A stretch of DNA of 64,000 bases, taken from assembly GCF_000195275.1 (NCBI RefSeq), contig NC_015385.1:1380501-1444500 (forward strand). Direction: 5' to 3'. Position 1 is the first letter of the stretch. Each line of letters opens with the position of its first letter. Positions 35,000 to 42,671 of the stretch are shown piece by piece. The notes beneath the pieces are model-generated. The model did no database searches and had not been told where the DNA came from. It saw only the letters and a list, made by a program, of their open reading frames with translations. A program made the position numbers and the translations under genes. The DNA is from Treponema succinifaciens DSM 2489 (GTDB lineage: Bacteria > Spirochaetota > Spirochaetia > Treponematales > Treponemataceae).

Positions 35000-35051
35000 T
35001 TCGCAATGCCCAAACAGCAATGCGTAATTATTTATCCTGAAAAAAAGAACT

Positions 35052-35492
35052 ATGGCTGAAAATAAAGAATGGGAACCGAGAATTGTTGCTTTCTGCTGCA
35101 ACTGGTGCTCTTACGCCGGTGCGGACTTGGCTGGCAACAACCGTCTTGAATATCCGAAGAACGTTAAAATTATCCGTATTCCATGCTCATGCAGGCTGAA
35201 TCCTCTGTTCATTCTCCGTGCATTCCAGCGTGGTGCGGACGGTGTAATCCTATGCGGATGTCACCCCGGTGACTGTCACTACTCTACAGGAAACTATTTC
35301 GCGCGCCGCCGCATGACCCTGCTCTTCTCGATGCTTGACTACTTGGGAATTGACAAGGGACGCACGCGCGTTGAATGGTGTTCCGCCGCTGAAGGTGTCC
35401 GCTTTGCCGGAATCATGAACGATTTCGTATCGCAGATAAAAGCCCTTGGCGAAAACAAGAAGCTGGAGGATGTAAGATGCAAGACAAACTGA
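35052..35492 (+). CDS. mvhD: MvhD/FlxD-like [2Fe-2S] electron-transfer subunit
   Basis: A 146-residue protein of the MvhD family, which in methanogens links HdrA to the MvhAG hydrogenase and in bacteria (FlxD) links HdrA to an NAD(P)H module. Conserved Cys are visible in FCCNWCSYAGADLAG, RIPCSCRLNP and CGCHPGDCHY, enough for a [2Fe-2S] cluster. It overlaps the next gene by 16 bases. No hydrogenase large subunit is nearby, so a Flx-type NADH link is more likely than hydrogen. Confidence 0.88.
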   Translation: MAENKEWEPRIVAFCCNWCSYAGADLAGNNRLEYPKNVKIIRIPCSCRLNPLFILRAFQRGADGVILCGCHPGDCHYSTGNYFARRRMTLLFSMLDYLGIDKGRTRVEWCSAAEGVRFAGIMNDFVSQIKALGENKKLEDVRCKTN

Positions 35493-36439
35493 TTGCCCGC
35501 GCCAAGGAACTTCTTTCTGAAGGCAAGGTACAGAAGGTTGTCGGCTGGAAGAAAGGTCTCTTTGATGACGACATCACTCCGGCCGTATTCGCAACCGCGG
35601 AAGAACTGGACAAGGATTTTGTCTTCAATAAATACTGCAAGGCAAACCTTTCAAAATATCTGGTCGGAATCACAAGAAACATCGAGATTGCGAAAAGCAC
35701 GGCGCGCATGAACAACACGATGGCGAAGCAGCGCGATCCGAACGCACAGGACAAGCCTATTCCGTCCGAAGTTGTGCTTGTGTTCCTGAAGCCTTCCGAC
35801 ACTTATTCATTCACACAGCTGCTCAAGGAAAGCCGCATTACAAGAGATGATGTCTATGCGGTCGGCGTTCCTTGCCAGGACACAGTTGACGGCGGAGATG
35901 TATGCGGAAACTGCGCCGGAAAGAAGCCCGTCTCATGCGACGAGTACATCGGCGTGGATCCGGAAGCAGAGGTTGCTCCAAACACGGCAAGAATGGAGGA
36001 GGTCGCAAAGATTGAGGCCATGTCTGTGAACGGGCGTTATGAATTCTGGAGAAATGAATTCAGCCGCTGCATCAGATGCAACGCCTGCCGCAACGTCTGC
36101 CCCGCCTGCACCTGCGAGAAATGCGTGTTCGACAACAACGCGCTCTACACGACGCAGAAAGTCGCGGAGACAAGCTTTGAGGAAAGCCTGTTCCATATCA
36201 TCCGCGCATGGCACGTAGCCGGACGCTGCACGGACTGCGGCGAATGCTCAAGAGTCTGTCCTCAGAACATTCCGCTTTATCTTCTTAACCGCAAGTACAT
36301 CAAGGACATCAATGAGATTTACGGCGACTATCAGGCCGGAGCGGACATGGAGTCAAAGCCCGCGATGCTCCGTTTCCAGGAGGACGACCCGGAGACAACG
36401 ATTGTTTACGACAGATCAAAAGACGGAGGTAATGAATAA
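35477..36439 (+). CDS. FlxC-like 4Fe-4S protein
   Basis: A 320-residue iron-sulfur protein. The N-terminal part lacks clear motifs but contains VYAVGVPCQDTVDGGDVCGNC, a Cys-rich segment reminiscent of FrhB/FdhB-type proteins. The C-terminal half has a dicluster region: CIRCNACRNVCPACTCEKC and CTDCGECSRVCP. Position between the MvhD-like and NAD(P)H-module genes matches flxC in bacterial hdr-flx loci, and its role would be electron relay. The name rests on gene order and cluster pattern, since the N-terminal domain is not diagnostic by eye. Confidence 0.75.
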   Translation: MQDKLIARAKELLSEGKVQKVVGWKKGLFDDDITPAVFATAEELDKDFVFNKYCKANLSKYLVGITRNIEIAKSTARMNNTMAKQRDPNAQDKPIPSEVVLVFLKPSDTYSFTQLLKESRITRDDVYAVGVPCQDTVDGGDVCGNCAGKKPVSCDEYIGVDPEAEVAPNTARMEEVAKIEAMSVNGRYEFWRNEFSRCIRCNACRNVCPACTCEKCVFDNNALYTTQKVAETSFEESLFHIIRAWHVAGRCTDCGECSRVCPQNIPLYLLNRKYIKDINEIYGDYQAGADMESKPAMLRFQEDDPETTIVYDRSKDGGNE

Positions 36440-37476
36440 TGCTTAGTATCGCAAAAGATAAAATCGATTCATTATTTGAGCTTATCGGTTCAAAACAGCC
36501 TTTGTACTTGCCTGTTGACAACAATTCGGGAAAAGCCGACTTTGCGAAATGGCAGAAAGGCACAAAGCTTTCAGAAAAACTAAAGACCACACGCTCCGCA
36601 AAGGATTTCTTCTTTCCTAAGACCGAGCATCTTGTGAGCTACGAAATGAGCGGAAAGGAAGTCAAGGTCGTTGATCCGCGTAAGGAAGTCGGGGATTTTG
36701 TGATTTTCGGTGTGCGGGCCTGTGATGCGCGCGGCTTCACCGCAATCGACAACGTCTACCTGAACATGAATCCTGTGGACTCATACTACAAGAACCGCCG
36801 CGAGCACGGAACAGTAATCGTCCTTGCCTGCAACGAGCCTGCGAAGACCTGCTTCTGTTCCACATTCGGAATTGACGCGTCGCTTGCAAAACCTGCCGGA
36901 GACGTCAGCTGCTGGCTCGCCGACGGAAAATACTATTTTGAGGCCAACACCGACAAGGGCAAGGCTTTTGTTGAGAACGCGAAATCCGCGCTTGAGGACG
37001 CTGACACATCGGCTGTTGAAGCCTGCAGGAAGGACATCGCGGAAAAAGTTGAAAAGCTTCCGTTCGCGCATCTTGACCTTTCAAAATTTCAGGGCAAGGA
37101 TATGCTCAAGATTTTCAACTCGAAAATCTGGGACAAGGTTTCTGAGCCCTGCGTTGGCTGCGGAACCTGCACTTATGTCTGCCCGACATGCATGTGCTTC
37201 GACGTGCGCGACTTCGCCACAAGCAACGGCGTGCGTCAGATCCGCTGCTGGGATTCCTGCATGTACAACGACTTCACCCAGATGGCCGCCGAGAATCCGC
37301 GCCACACCCAGAAGGAAAGAAGCCGCCAGAGATTCATGCACAAGCTCATGTACTATCCTATGGCGCATGACGGAATGTTCAGCTGCGTTGGCTGCGGACG
37401 GTGCGTTGAGAACTGCCCTGTGAACATGAACATCGTCAAGGTCATCAAGGCCGTAAACGAGAGCGATGACATCTAA
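36439..37476 (+). CDS. FlxB-like / AsrA-like 4Fe-4S dicluster protein
   Basis: A 345-residue protein of the type found as subunit A of anaerobic sulfite reductase and as FlxB. The N-terminal domain (VGDFVIFGVRACDARGFTAID, CNEPAKTCFCSTFGID) is typical. The C-terminal half holds two ferredoxin motifs, CVGCGTCTYVCPTCMC and CVGCGRCVENCP. It partners with the FAD/NAD subunit encoded next, 16 bases downstream, and overlaps the FlxC-like gene by one base. AsrC, the sirohaem subunit of sulfite reductase, is absent here, which argues against a sulfite-reducing role. Confidence 0.8.
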   Translation: MLSIAKDKIDSLFELIGSKQPLYLPVDNNSGKADFAKWQKGTKLSEKLKTTRSAKDFFFPKTEHLVSYEMSGKEVKVVDPRKEVGDFVIFGVRACDARGFTAIDNVYLNMNPVDSYYKNRREHGTVIVLACNEPAKTCFCSTFGIDASLAKPAGDVSCWLADGKYYFEANTDKGKAFVENAKSALEDADTSAVEACRKDIAEKVEKLPFAHLDLSKFQGKDMLKIFNSKIWDKVSEPCVGCGTCTYVCPTCMCFDVRDFATSNGVRQIRCWDSCMYNDFTQMAAENPRHTQKERSRQRFMHKLMYYPMAHDGMFSCVGCGRCVENCPVNMNIVKVIKAVNESDDI

Positions 37477-37492
37477 GGAATAGGAGAAACTG

Positions 37493-38323
37493 ATGGAAAA
37501 CAAAGAAAGCTTTATTCCTTATGTAGGAAAAATTATTGATATCAAGCAGGAAACTCCTGATGTAAAGACTTTCAGCGTAGTCGGTCTTGACGGAAAGAAA
37601 TTGTTCGAGCACATTCCGGGACAGTGCGCAATGCTGATTGTTCCGGGCGTGGGCGAGTCGATGATTTCAATAACATCCTCCCCGACTCTTGAGACGCACA
37701 TGGAATTCTCAATCAAGAAGTGCGGCTGCGTCACAGAATGGCTTCACTCCGCGGAAGTCGGCCAGGAAATATGTCTGCGCGGCCCTATCGGAAACGGATT
37801 CCCTGTTGAAGGCGCGCTCAAAGGCAAGGACATTCTCGTAATTGCCGGCGGTATCGGAATCGCTCCGGTCCACTCGGTCGTAAACTACATGATGGACCAC
37901 CGCGAGAACTACGGACGGATTCAGGTCATCTACGGAAGCCGCTCGAAGGCAGACCTCGTGCGCCTGGATGAGATGCAGAACGTCTGGATGAAGCAGCCGA
38001 ACTGCTCTATAAATCTTACAATCGACCGCCCTCAGGACGACTGGGACGGACACGTGGGATTCGTTCCTCCTTACGTCACGGAGTGCAATCCGGATCCGAG
38101 CATGACAGTAATCATGTGCGGACCGCCGATTCTGATTCACCTCTCTCTCGACGCATTGAAGAAGCTCGGCTTCAAGGACAGCCAGGTCTTCACGACTATG
38201 GAAATGCGCATGAAGTGCGGAATCGGAAAATGCGGAAGATGCAACATAGGCGACAAATTCGTCTGCAAGGATGGACCTGTATTCAGCTTCGACCAGCTTG
38301 GGGAACTGCCTCCAGAGTATTGA
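37493..38323 (+). CDS. flxA: FlxA-like FAD/NAD(P)-binding oxidoreductase
   Basis: A 276-residue member of the ferredoxin-NADP reductase superfamily (AsrB/FlxA/PyrK type). FAD-binding region HIPGQCAMLIVPG...SMISITSSP; NAD(P)-binding loop IAGGIGIAPVHSVVNY; a C-terminal Cys motif MKCGIGKCGRCNIGDKFVCKDGP that holds a [2Fe-2S] cluster. This subunit would oxidise NADH (or NADPH) and feed electrons through the FlxB/C/D proteins to HdrA. GGAG precedes the ATG. It is followed by an 82-base gap with a GC-rich hairpin before the fumarate reductase genes. Confidence 0.85.
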   Translation: MENKESFIPYVGKIIDIKQETPDVKTFSVVGLDGKKLFEHIPGQCAMLIVPGVGESMISITSSPTLETHMEFSIKKCGCVTEWLHSAEVGQEICLRGPIGNGFPVEGALKGKDILVIAGGIGIAPVHSVVNYMMDHRENYGRIQVIYGSRSKADLVRLDEMQNVWMKQPNCSINLTIDRPQDDWDGHVGFVPPYVTECNPDPSMTVIMCGPPILIHLSLDALKKLGFKDSQVFTTMEMRMKCGIGKCGRCNIGDKFVCKDGPVFSFDQLGELPPEY

Positions 38324-38371
38324 TTTCAAGAATTTTCCTGTGAAGATTCGAAAATTTTTATAAGACTTCAG

Positions 38372-38391
38372 ATGCGCCGTCCGCGGCGCAT
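38372..38391 (+). promoter_or_regulatory. GC-rich hairpin abutting the ribosome site of the Frd iron-sulfur gene
   Basis: ATGCGCCG (38372-38379) and CGGCGCAT (38384-38391) form eight pairs around TCCG, immediately before GAGGAG. There is no U-tract, so it is more likely an RNA-processing or stability element than a terminator. Confidence 0.5.
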
Positions 38392-38405
38392 GAGGAGATT
38401 AAATT

Positions 38406-39089
38406 ATGTCAGAGACAAAACAGATGGCTACAATATATCTGTTCGGCAAGAAATACGAAGTGCCGGCAGAACTTACAATCATGAACGCAATGGAATATGC
38501 CGGCTACCAGCTCAAACGCGGCTGCGGATGCCGCAACGGATTCTGCGGAGCCTGCGCCACAATCTACAGAATCAAGGGCGAGAACCAGCTCCAGACCTGC
38601 CTTGCCTGCTCAAAGAAAGTCGAGGACGATATGTACATCGCCACACTTCCGTTCTTCCCACTCGTGAAGCAGGTTTACGACCTGAACACGATGAAGCCGG
38701 AGCAGGCCGTGATGATGCAGCTTTACCCGGAAATCTATTCCTGCGTGGGCTGCAACGCCTGCACAAGAGCGTGTCCGCAGAGCCTGAACACAATGCAGTA
38801 CATCGCATACGCACAGCGCGGAGACTTCGCCAAGTGCGCCGATCTCTCGTTTGACTGCGTAATGTGCGGATGCTGCTCCTCAAGATGTCCTGCAGGAATC
38901 AGCCATCCTCAGGTCGCAGAGCTTGCCCGCCGCCTGAATGGAAAGTACATCCAGCCGCAGAGCCAGCATCTTATTGACCGCGTGAACGAAATCAACGAGG
39001 GAAAATGCGAGGAGCTTATCCAGAACCTGATGAAAAAGCCGTTGGCGGAAATCAAAGAGCTCTACAACAACCGCGAAATCGAGAAATAA
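38406..39089 (+). CDS. Fumarate reductase/succinate dehydrogenase iron-sulfur subunit (soluble type)
   Basis: A 227-residue SdhB/FrdB-like protein. The N-terminal plant-type ferredoxin fold has CGCRNGFCGAC with a fourth Cys in LQTCLACSKK, for [2Fe-2S]. The C-terminal part has two four-Cys motifs, CVGCNACTRACP and CVMCGCCSSRCP, where canonical FrdB has one [4Fe-4S] and one [3Fe-4S] cluster. It would connect the Hdr-Flx proteins to the flavoprotein subunit. No frdC/frdD or sdhC anchor gene follows. It resembles the ferredoxin half of the methanogen thiol:fumarate reductase subunit TfrB, whose CCG domain is here a separate protein, HdrB. Confidence 0.85.
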   Translation: MSETKQMATIYLFGKKYEVPAELTIMNAMEYAGYQLKRGCGCRNGFCGACATIYRIKGENQLQTCLACSKKVEDDMYIATLPFFPLVKQVYDLNTMKPEQAVMMQLYPEIYSCVGCNACTRACPQSLNTMQYIAYAQRGDFAKCADLSFDCVMCGCCSSRCPAGISHPQVAELARRLNGKYIQPQSQHLIDRVNEINEGKCEELIQNLMKKPLAEIKELYNNREIEK

Positions 39090-39097
39090 ACAACAAC

Positions 39098-39121
39098 TGA
39101 CGCACCTTCCTTGGTGTCAGG
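39098..39121 (+). promoter_or_regulatory. Hairpin before the Frd flavoprotein gene
   Basis: CTGAC-(GC)-ACC pairs with GGTGTCAG, eight pairs with a two-base bulge, ending directly before GGGAG of the ribosome site. It is placed like the hairpin at 38372-38391. Confidence 0.4.
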
Positions 39122-39130
39122 GAGAATTAT

Positions 39131-40774
39131 ATGTACGGAAACGAATTGGACGAAGCAGCCAAAATTGTTGCTGCAAAACGTGAAGAAAACCTTAAATTCG
39201 AACATGCGCGTCTCACTGCTGACGAAAAGGATCAGCTTCTCAAGGAATATCATCCGGACCGCATCGCAAGCCAGTTCGAGGAGCTTAAAATCGGACCGAA
39301 CAAGGGACAGAAAGCGCCGATTGAGCTTGCGGCAATGCTTCAGGCGAAACCGCGCCTTGAGCCGGAGCACATCGACCTTGCCCACGTTGACTATGAGACG
39401 GACGTTCTCGTAATCGGCGGAGGCGGAGCCGGAACATCGGCCGCAATCATGGCAAGCGAGGCAGGAGCGAATGTCCTTCTTGCAACAAAGCTCCGCATCG
39501 GAGACGCCAACACAATGATGGCGGAAGGCGGAATTCAGGCGGCGGACAAGCCTAACGATTCCCCTGCACAGCACTATCTTGACGCTTTCGGCGGCGGACA
39601 CTTCGACGGAAAGCCTGAGCTTGTCTACACTCTTGTAAACAAGGCCCCTTCCGTAATCAAATGGCTGAACGACCTCGGCGTTGAATTCGACAAGGAAGCT
39701 GACGGCACGATGGTCACGACACACGGAGGCGGAACGAGCCGCAAGCGTATGCATGCATGCAAGGACTATTCGGGAGCCGAAATCATGCGCACTCTCCGCG
39801 ACGAGGTTCTCAACCGCCCGGACAAAATCACGGTCATTGACTTTACTGCCGCGATAGAAATCATCAAGGACGACAAGGGAAACGCCTGCGGAGCGGTTCT
39901 CATGAACGTAGAGACAAATGAGATCAGAATCGCAAAGGCGAAGGTCGTAATCATCGCGACAGGCGGAGCCGGACGCATGCACTACCAGGGCTTTCCTACA
40001 TCGAACCACTACGGAGCGACAGCTGACGGTCTTGTAATCGCATACAGAGCCGGCGCAAAGCTTCTGTATCAGGACTCACTGCAGTACCACCCGACTGGAG
40101 CCGCATATCCGACACAGATTCTCGGAAAGCTCGTTACTGAGAAAGTACGCTCGCTCGGCGCAAAGCTTATCAACAAGAACGGAGAGGTCTACATCCATCC
40201 GCTTGAGACACGCGACGTGAACGCATCCGGAATCATCAAGGAAGTGCGCAACGGACGCGGAGTCCACAACGAGGTTCAGGACGCAGTCTGGCTCGACACT
40301 CCGATGATTGAGATGATTCACGGAGAAGGAACAATCCTCAAGTCAATTCCTGCGATGTACAATATGTTCATCAAGTACGGAATCGACATCCGCAAGGAGC
40401 CGATTCTTGTCTACCCTACGCTCCACTACCAGAACGGTGGCGTAGAGATTGACAAGACCTGCCACACAAACGTCTCAAATCTTCTTGTAGCTGGAGAAGC
40501 CTCCGGCGGCGTTCACGGAACAAACCGCCTGATGGGAAACTCCCTGCTTGACGTTGTCGTGTTCGGACGCGAGGCTGGAATCGAGGCGGGAAAAATGTTC
40601 AAGAACATCCAGCTTTCCGACACCTCAAAGATGAACCTTGACCACGTTAAGGCGTTTGAAAAGGAGCGGGACGCGGCCGGAATAAAATCCGACGTGGTTT
40701 CTCCGAAAATCCTTCCGCGCTACACACACGGAAACAAGGAATTCGAGAAGGCGATTCCCGGAGCAAGTAAATAA
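39131..40774 (+). CDS. Fumarate reductase flavoprotein subunit (soluble, probably non-covalent FAD)
   Basis: A 547-residue flavoprotein of the FrdA/SdhA/NadB family. FAD loop VIGGGGAGTSAAIMASEAG follows an 85-residue N-terminal extension. Active-site regions are present: LQYHPTG (His), PLETRDVNA (Arg), LHYQNGG, and the C-terminal GEASGGVHGTNRLMGNSLLD. In the FAD-attachment segment GDANTMMAEGG the His that carries covalent FAD in membrane-bound Frd/Sdh is replaced by Asn, so FAD should be non-covalent, as in soluble fumarate reductases. L-aspartate oxidase is unlikely given the dedicated iron-sulfur partner encoded upstream. With malate dehydrogenase and fumarase upstream, reduction of fumarate to succinate is the expected role. 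Confidence 0.86.
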   Translation: MYGNELDEAAKIVAAKREENLKFEHARLTADEKDQLLKEYHPDRIASQFEELKIGPNKGQKAPIELAAMLQAKPRLEPEHIDLAHVDYETDVLVIGGGGAGTSAAIMASEAGANVLLATKLRIGDANTMMAEGGIQAADKPNDSPAQHYLDAFGGGHFDGKPELVYTLVNKAPSVIKWLNDLGVEFDKEADGTMVTTHGGGTSRKRMHACKDYSGAEIMRTLRDEVLNRPDKITVIDFTAAIEIIKDDKGNACGAVLMNVETNEIRIAKAKVVIIATGGAGRMHYQGFPTSNHYGATADGLVIAYRAGAKLLYQDSLQYHPTGAAYPTQILGKLVTEKVRSLGAKLINKNGEVYIHPLETRDVNASGIIKEVRNGRGVHNEVQDAVWLDTPMIEMIHGEGTILKSIPAMYNMFIKYGIDIRKEPILVYPTLHYQNGGVEIDKTCHTNVSNLLVAGEASGGVHGTNRLMGNSLLDVVVFGREAGIEAGKMFKNIQLSDTSKMNLDHVKAFEKERDAAGIKSDVVSPKILPRYTHGNKEFEKAIPGASK

Positions 40775-40792
40775 AGCAAACTGATTTACTGC

Positions 40793-40827
40793 AAAGAGGC
40801 TGTTCAAAATTGGCAGCCTCTTTTTTT
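40793..40827 (+). terminator. Terminator after the hdr-flx-frd cluster
   Basis: AAAGAGGCTG (40793-40802) pairs with CAGCCTCTTT (40814-40823), ten pairs, followed by T. The left arm recurs at 40860-40869 over the ribosome site of the next gene. Confidence 0.85.
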
Positions 40828-40870
40828 GGCAATAAGAAATAACCTATTTAATAAATTTCAAAGAGGCTGT

Positions 40871-42466
40871 ATGAAAAACAAACATATTTCACTTTCTACA
40901 AAAATGGTTTTAGGAAACATTCTACCATTAGTTCTTGCTTCAACATTCATAATTGTTTCTTTTCTTATTGCGCTAAATAAAGCAATAAACACAGATATTG
41001 AAAAAATCACTGGAATTTCAATTGAAAATATTGACGACAAGATATCAGCATTTATTCAAAAATATGAAATTCAGGTTGACAATCTAAGAAATATTCTTCA
41101 AGAAAGACACAACAAGGAAACTGCAGACTTTGCGGCAACGACACTTACTGTAGATATGCCTGATGATTTTTCTATATACTACGGAACTTTGATTTCCCGC
41201 TATGAGCCGGGCGGATTTTACTCTGACAGTTCCGGCTGGACTCCTGACGACGACTGGTTTCCTCCAAACCGATCGTGGTTCAAGGACGCTGTAAAAAATT
41301 CCGGGAAATTTGCAATCACCGATCCTTACTTTGACTCAAAGACAGGCTCAATCTGCACAACAATCAGCAAAGATGTAAAAGACAAAAACAACAAACTGCT
41401 TGGAGTAGCAGCAATTGATATAATACTGGACAATCTTTCTGCGACAATGGCGGAAATTGAAATTTCAGAAAACGCAAAAGGCTACATTGTAAATGCAGAC
41501 GGCTTGTTTATCACAAATGAAGACACAGCTTCTTTGATGGAAAAATCAATTTTTGATAAACCTGAATTTAAAAAACACAACTTTAACAAAGACAATTTTT
41601 TAGATTCAGCAAATGTAATGATAAAAGACGGAATTTTTTATGGAGTATGCAAATCATCTTCAACACCGTGGTATATCATAGTTTACGGTCCGGTTTCCGA
41701 CTTTACAAAAAACAGTTATTCAGCAATTTTTAGGGTTTTACTTATAATTATCGTGGCAATTATAACTGCAACAATTATTCTTCTTTTCAGCGCAAAATCA
41801 AGTGCCAAAGAATTTAAACTTATGGTTAAAAATTACAATGAAATTGCGCATGGCGACTTTACAAAAGAAGTCAAAGATGGCAACACAAAAGAAGCTGCAG
41901 AACTTGCAGAAGGATTCAACAACATTATCGTTGACCTTTCTTCGCTAATCAAAGGCATCAGGAATTCCGCAAATGACATCGGCAATATCACAAAAAATCT
42001 TTCAGAAGCTTCTGATGTAATCGGACAAAGCGTTGAAACAACAAACAGTTCGGTTGAAAATGTTGCGCAAAGCGTTCAAACGCAGATTCGTTCAGTTGAT
42101 AAAATCGACCAGTCTGTTACAGAAATTGTAACTCAAATAAGCAATCTTAAATCTGAAATTGAAAATCAAGACAGAACAATTGACAATTCGTCCGACTCAA
42201 TTGAAGTCGTAGCGAATAATGTTCTTGCTATAAATGAGAGAATTAAAGAAGCATCAAAGGATGTTTCAGAGCTTGTAGAATTTGCAGATAAAAATAGAAA
42301 TGAGATAAAAAAATCTGTCGCACAGATTCTTAAAGTCAAAGAAAAATCTTACAGAATGCAAAGACGCCGCAACTACGCTGCTTGCCGCATCAAACAAAAT
42401 CACAGAAACTGTAGGCAAAAACAACGCCTCTGTAAAAACTCTCAACCATGCGATTTCTCCATTTAA
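40871..42466 (+). pseudogene. Methyl-accepting chemotaxis protein, frameshifted and 3'-truncated
   Basis: The open frame gives 531 residues: a transmembrane helix at about 13-35, a dCache-like periplasmic sensor (PDDDWFPPNRSWFKDAVKN, ITDPYFDSKTGSICTTISKDV), a second helix near 285-305, a HAMP-like segment and a long methylation coiled coil. After VKEKS the frame becomes basic and foreign. A one-base shift in an A-run near 42340-42345 restores coiled coil (NLTECKDAATTLLAASNKI onward), which then stops after about 40 codons. The highly conserved kinase-binding hairpin of MCPs is missing. ATG 40871 is preferred to an upstream in-frame start, with AAGAGG 5 bases before it. Confidence 0.8.
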
Positions 42467-42671
42467 GGTGAGGTAAGTAAAAATTTACTAAACAGATTAA
42501 ATCGAATTCGTGGTTCCCATCCCTGAACTTTCTTCGGAAAATCTTCTCATTTTTTATAAAATACAAATAACCTAACAATTTTCAGAATGAAAACAAAATT
42601 GATCCACTTATTTCCAGACAATAGGTTCTTCCTGCAATTCAGACTTTTCTAAAAAGTCTTGCTCATAAAGA
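42467..42671. other. Non-coding junction between the MCP remnant and the glycan cluster
   Basis: No gene is visible on either strand in these 205 bases. The only structure is a small AT-rich hairpin, AGACTTTT-CTA-AAAAGTCT (42641-42659), without a T-tail. No recognisable remainder of the MCP signalling domain is present. Confidence 0.5.

Noticed and set aside
35000-35051. Repeated GCAATGC between hdrA and the mvhD-like gene
   Set aside because: It is a short direct repeat in a 52-base gap with no pairing or further copies; chance is the likely explanation.
36439-38323. Anaerobic sulfite reductase (AsrAB) reading of the FlxB- and FlxA-like pair
   Set aside because: The sirohaem subunit AsrC is missing and the genes sit inside an Hdr-linked operon, so the Flx interpretation fits better.
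39062-40009. 315-codon open frame antisense to the fumarate reductase flavoprotein
   Set aside because: It has no ribosome site or family pattern; long antisense frames are expected in the GC-richer, codon-biased redox cluster. The same applies to the antisense frames at 33290-33946 and 37709-38329.
42641-42659. AT-rich hairpin beside the GT2 gene as a terminator or attachment site
   Set aside because: There are only two G-C pairs, no T-tail in either direction and no repeat copy elsewhere in the window.
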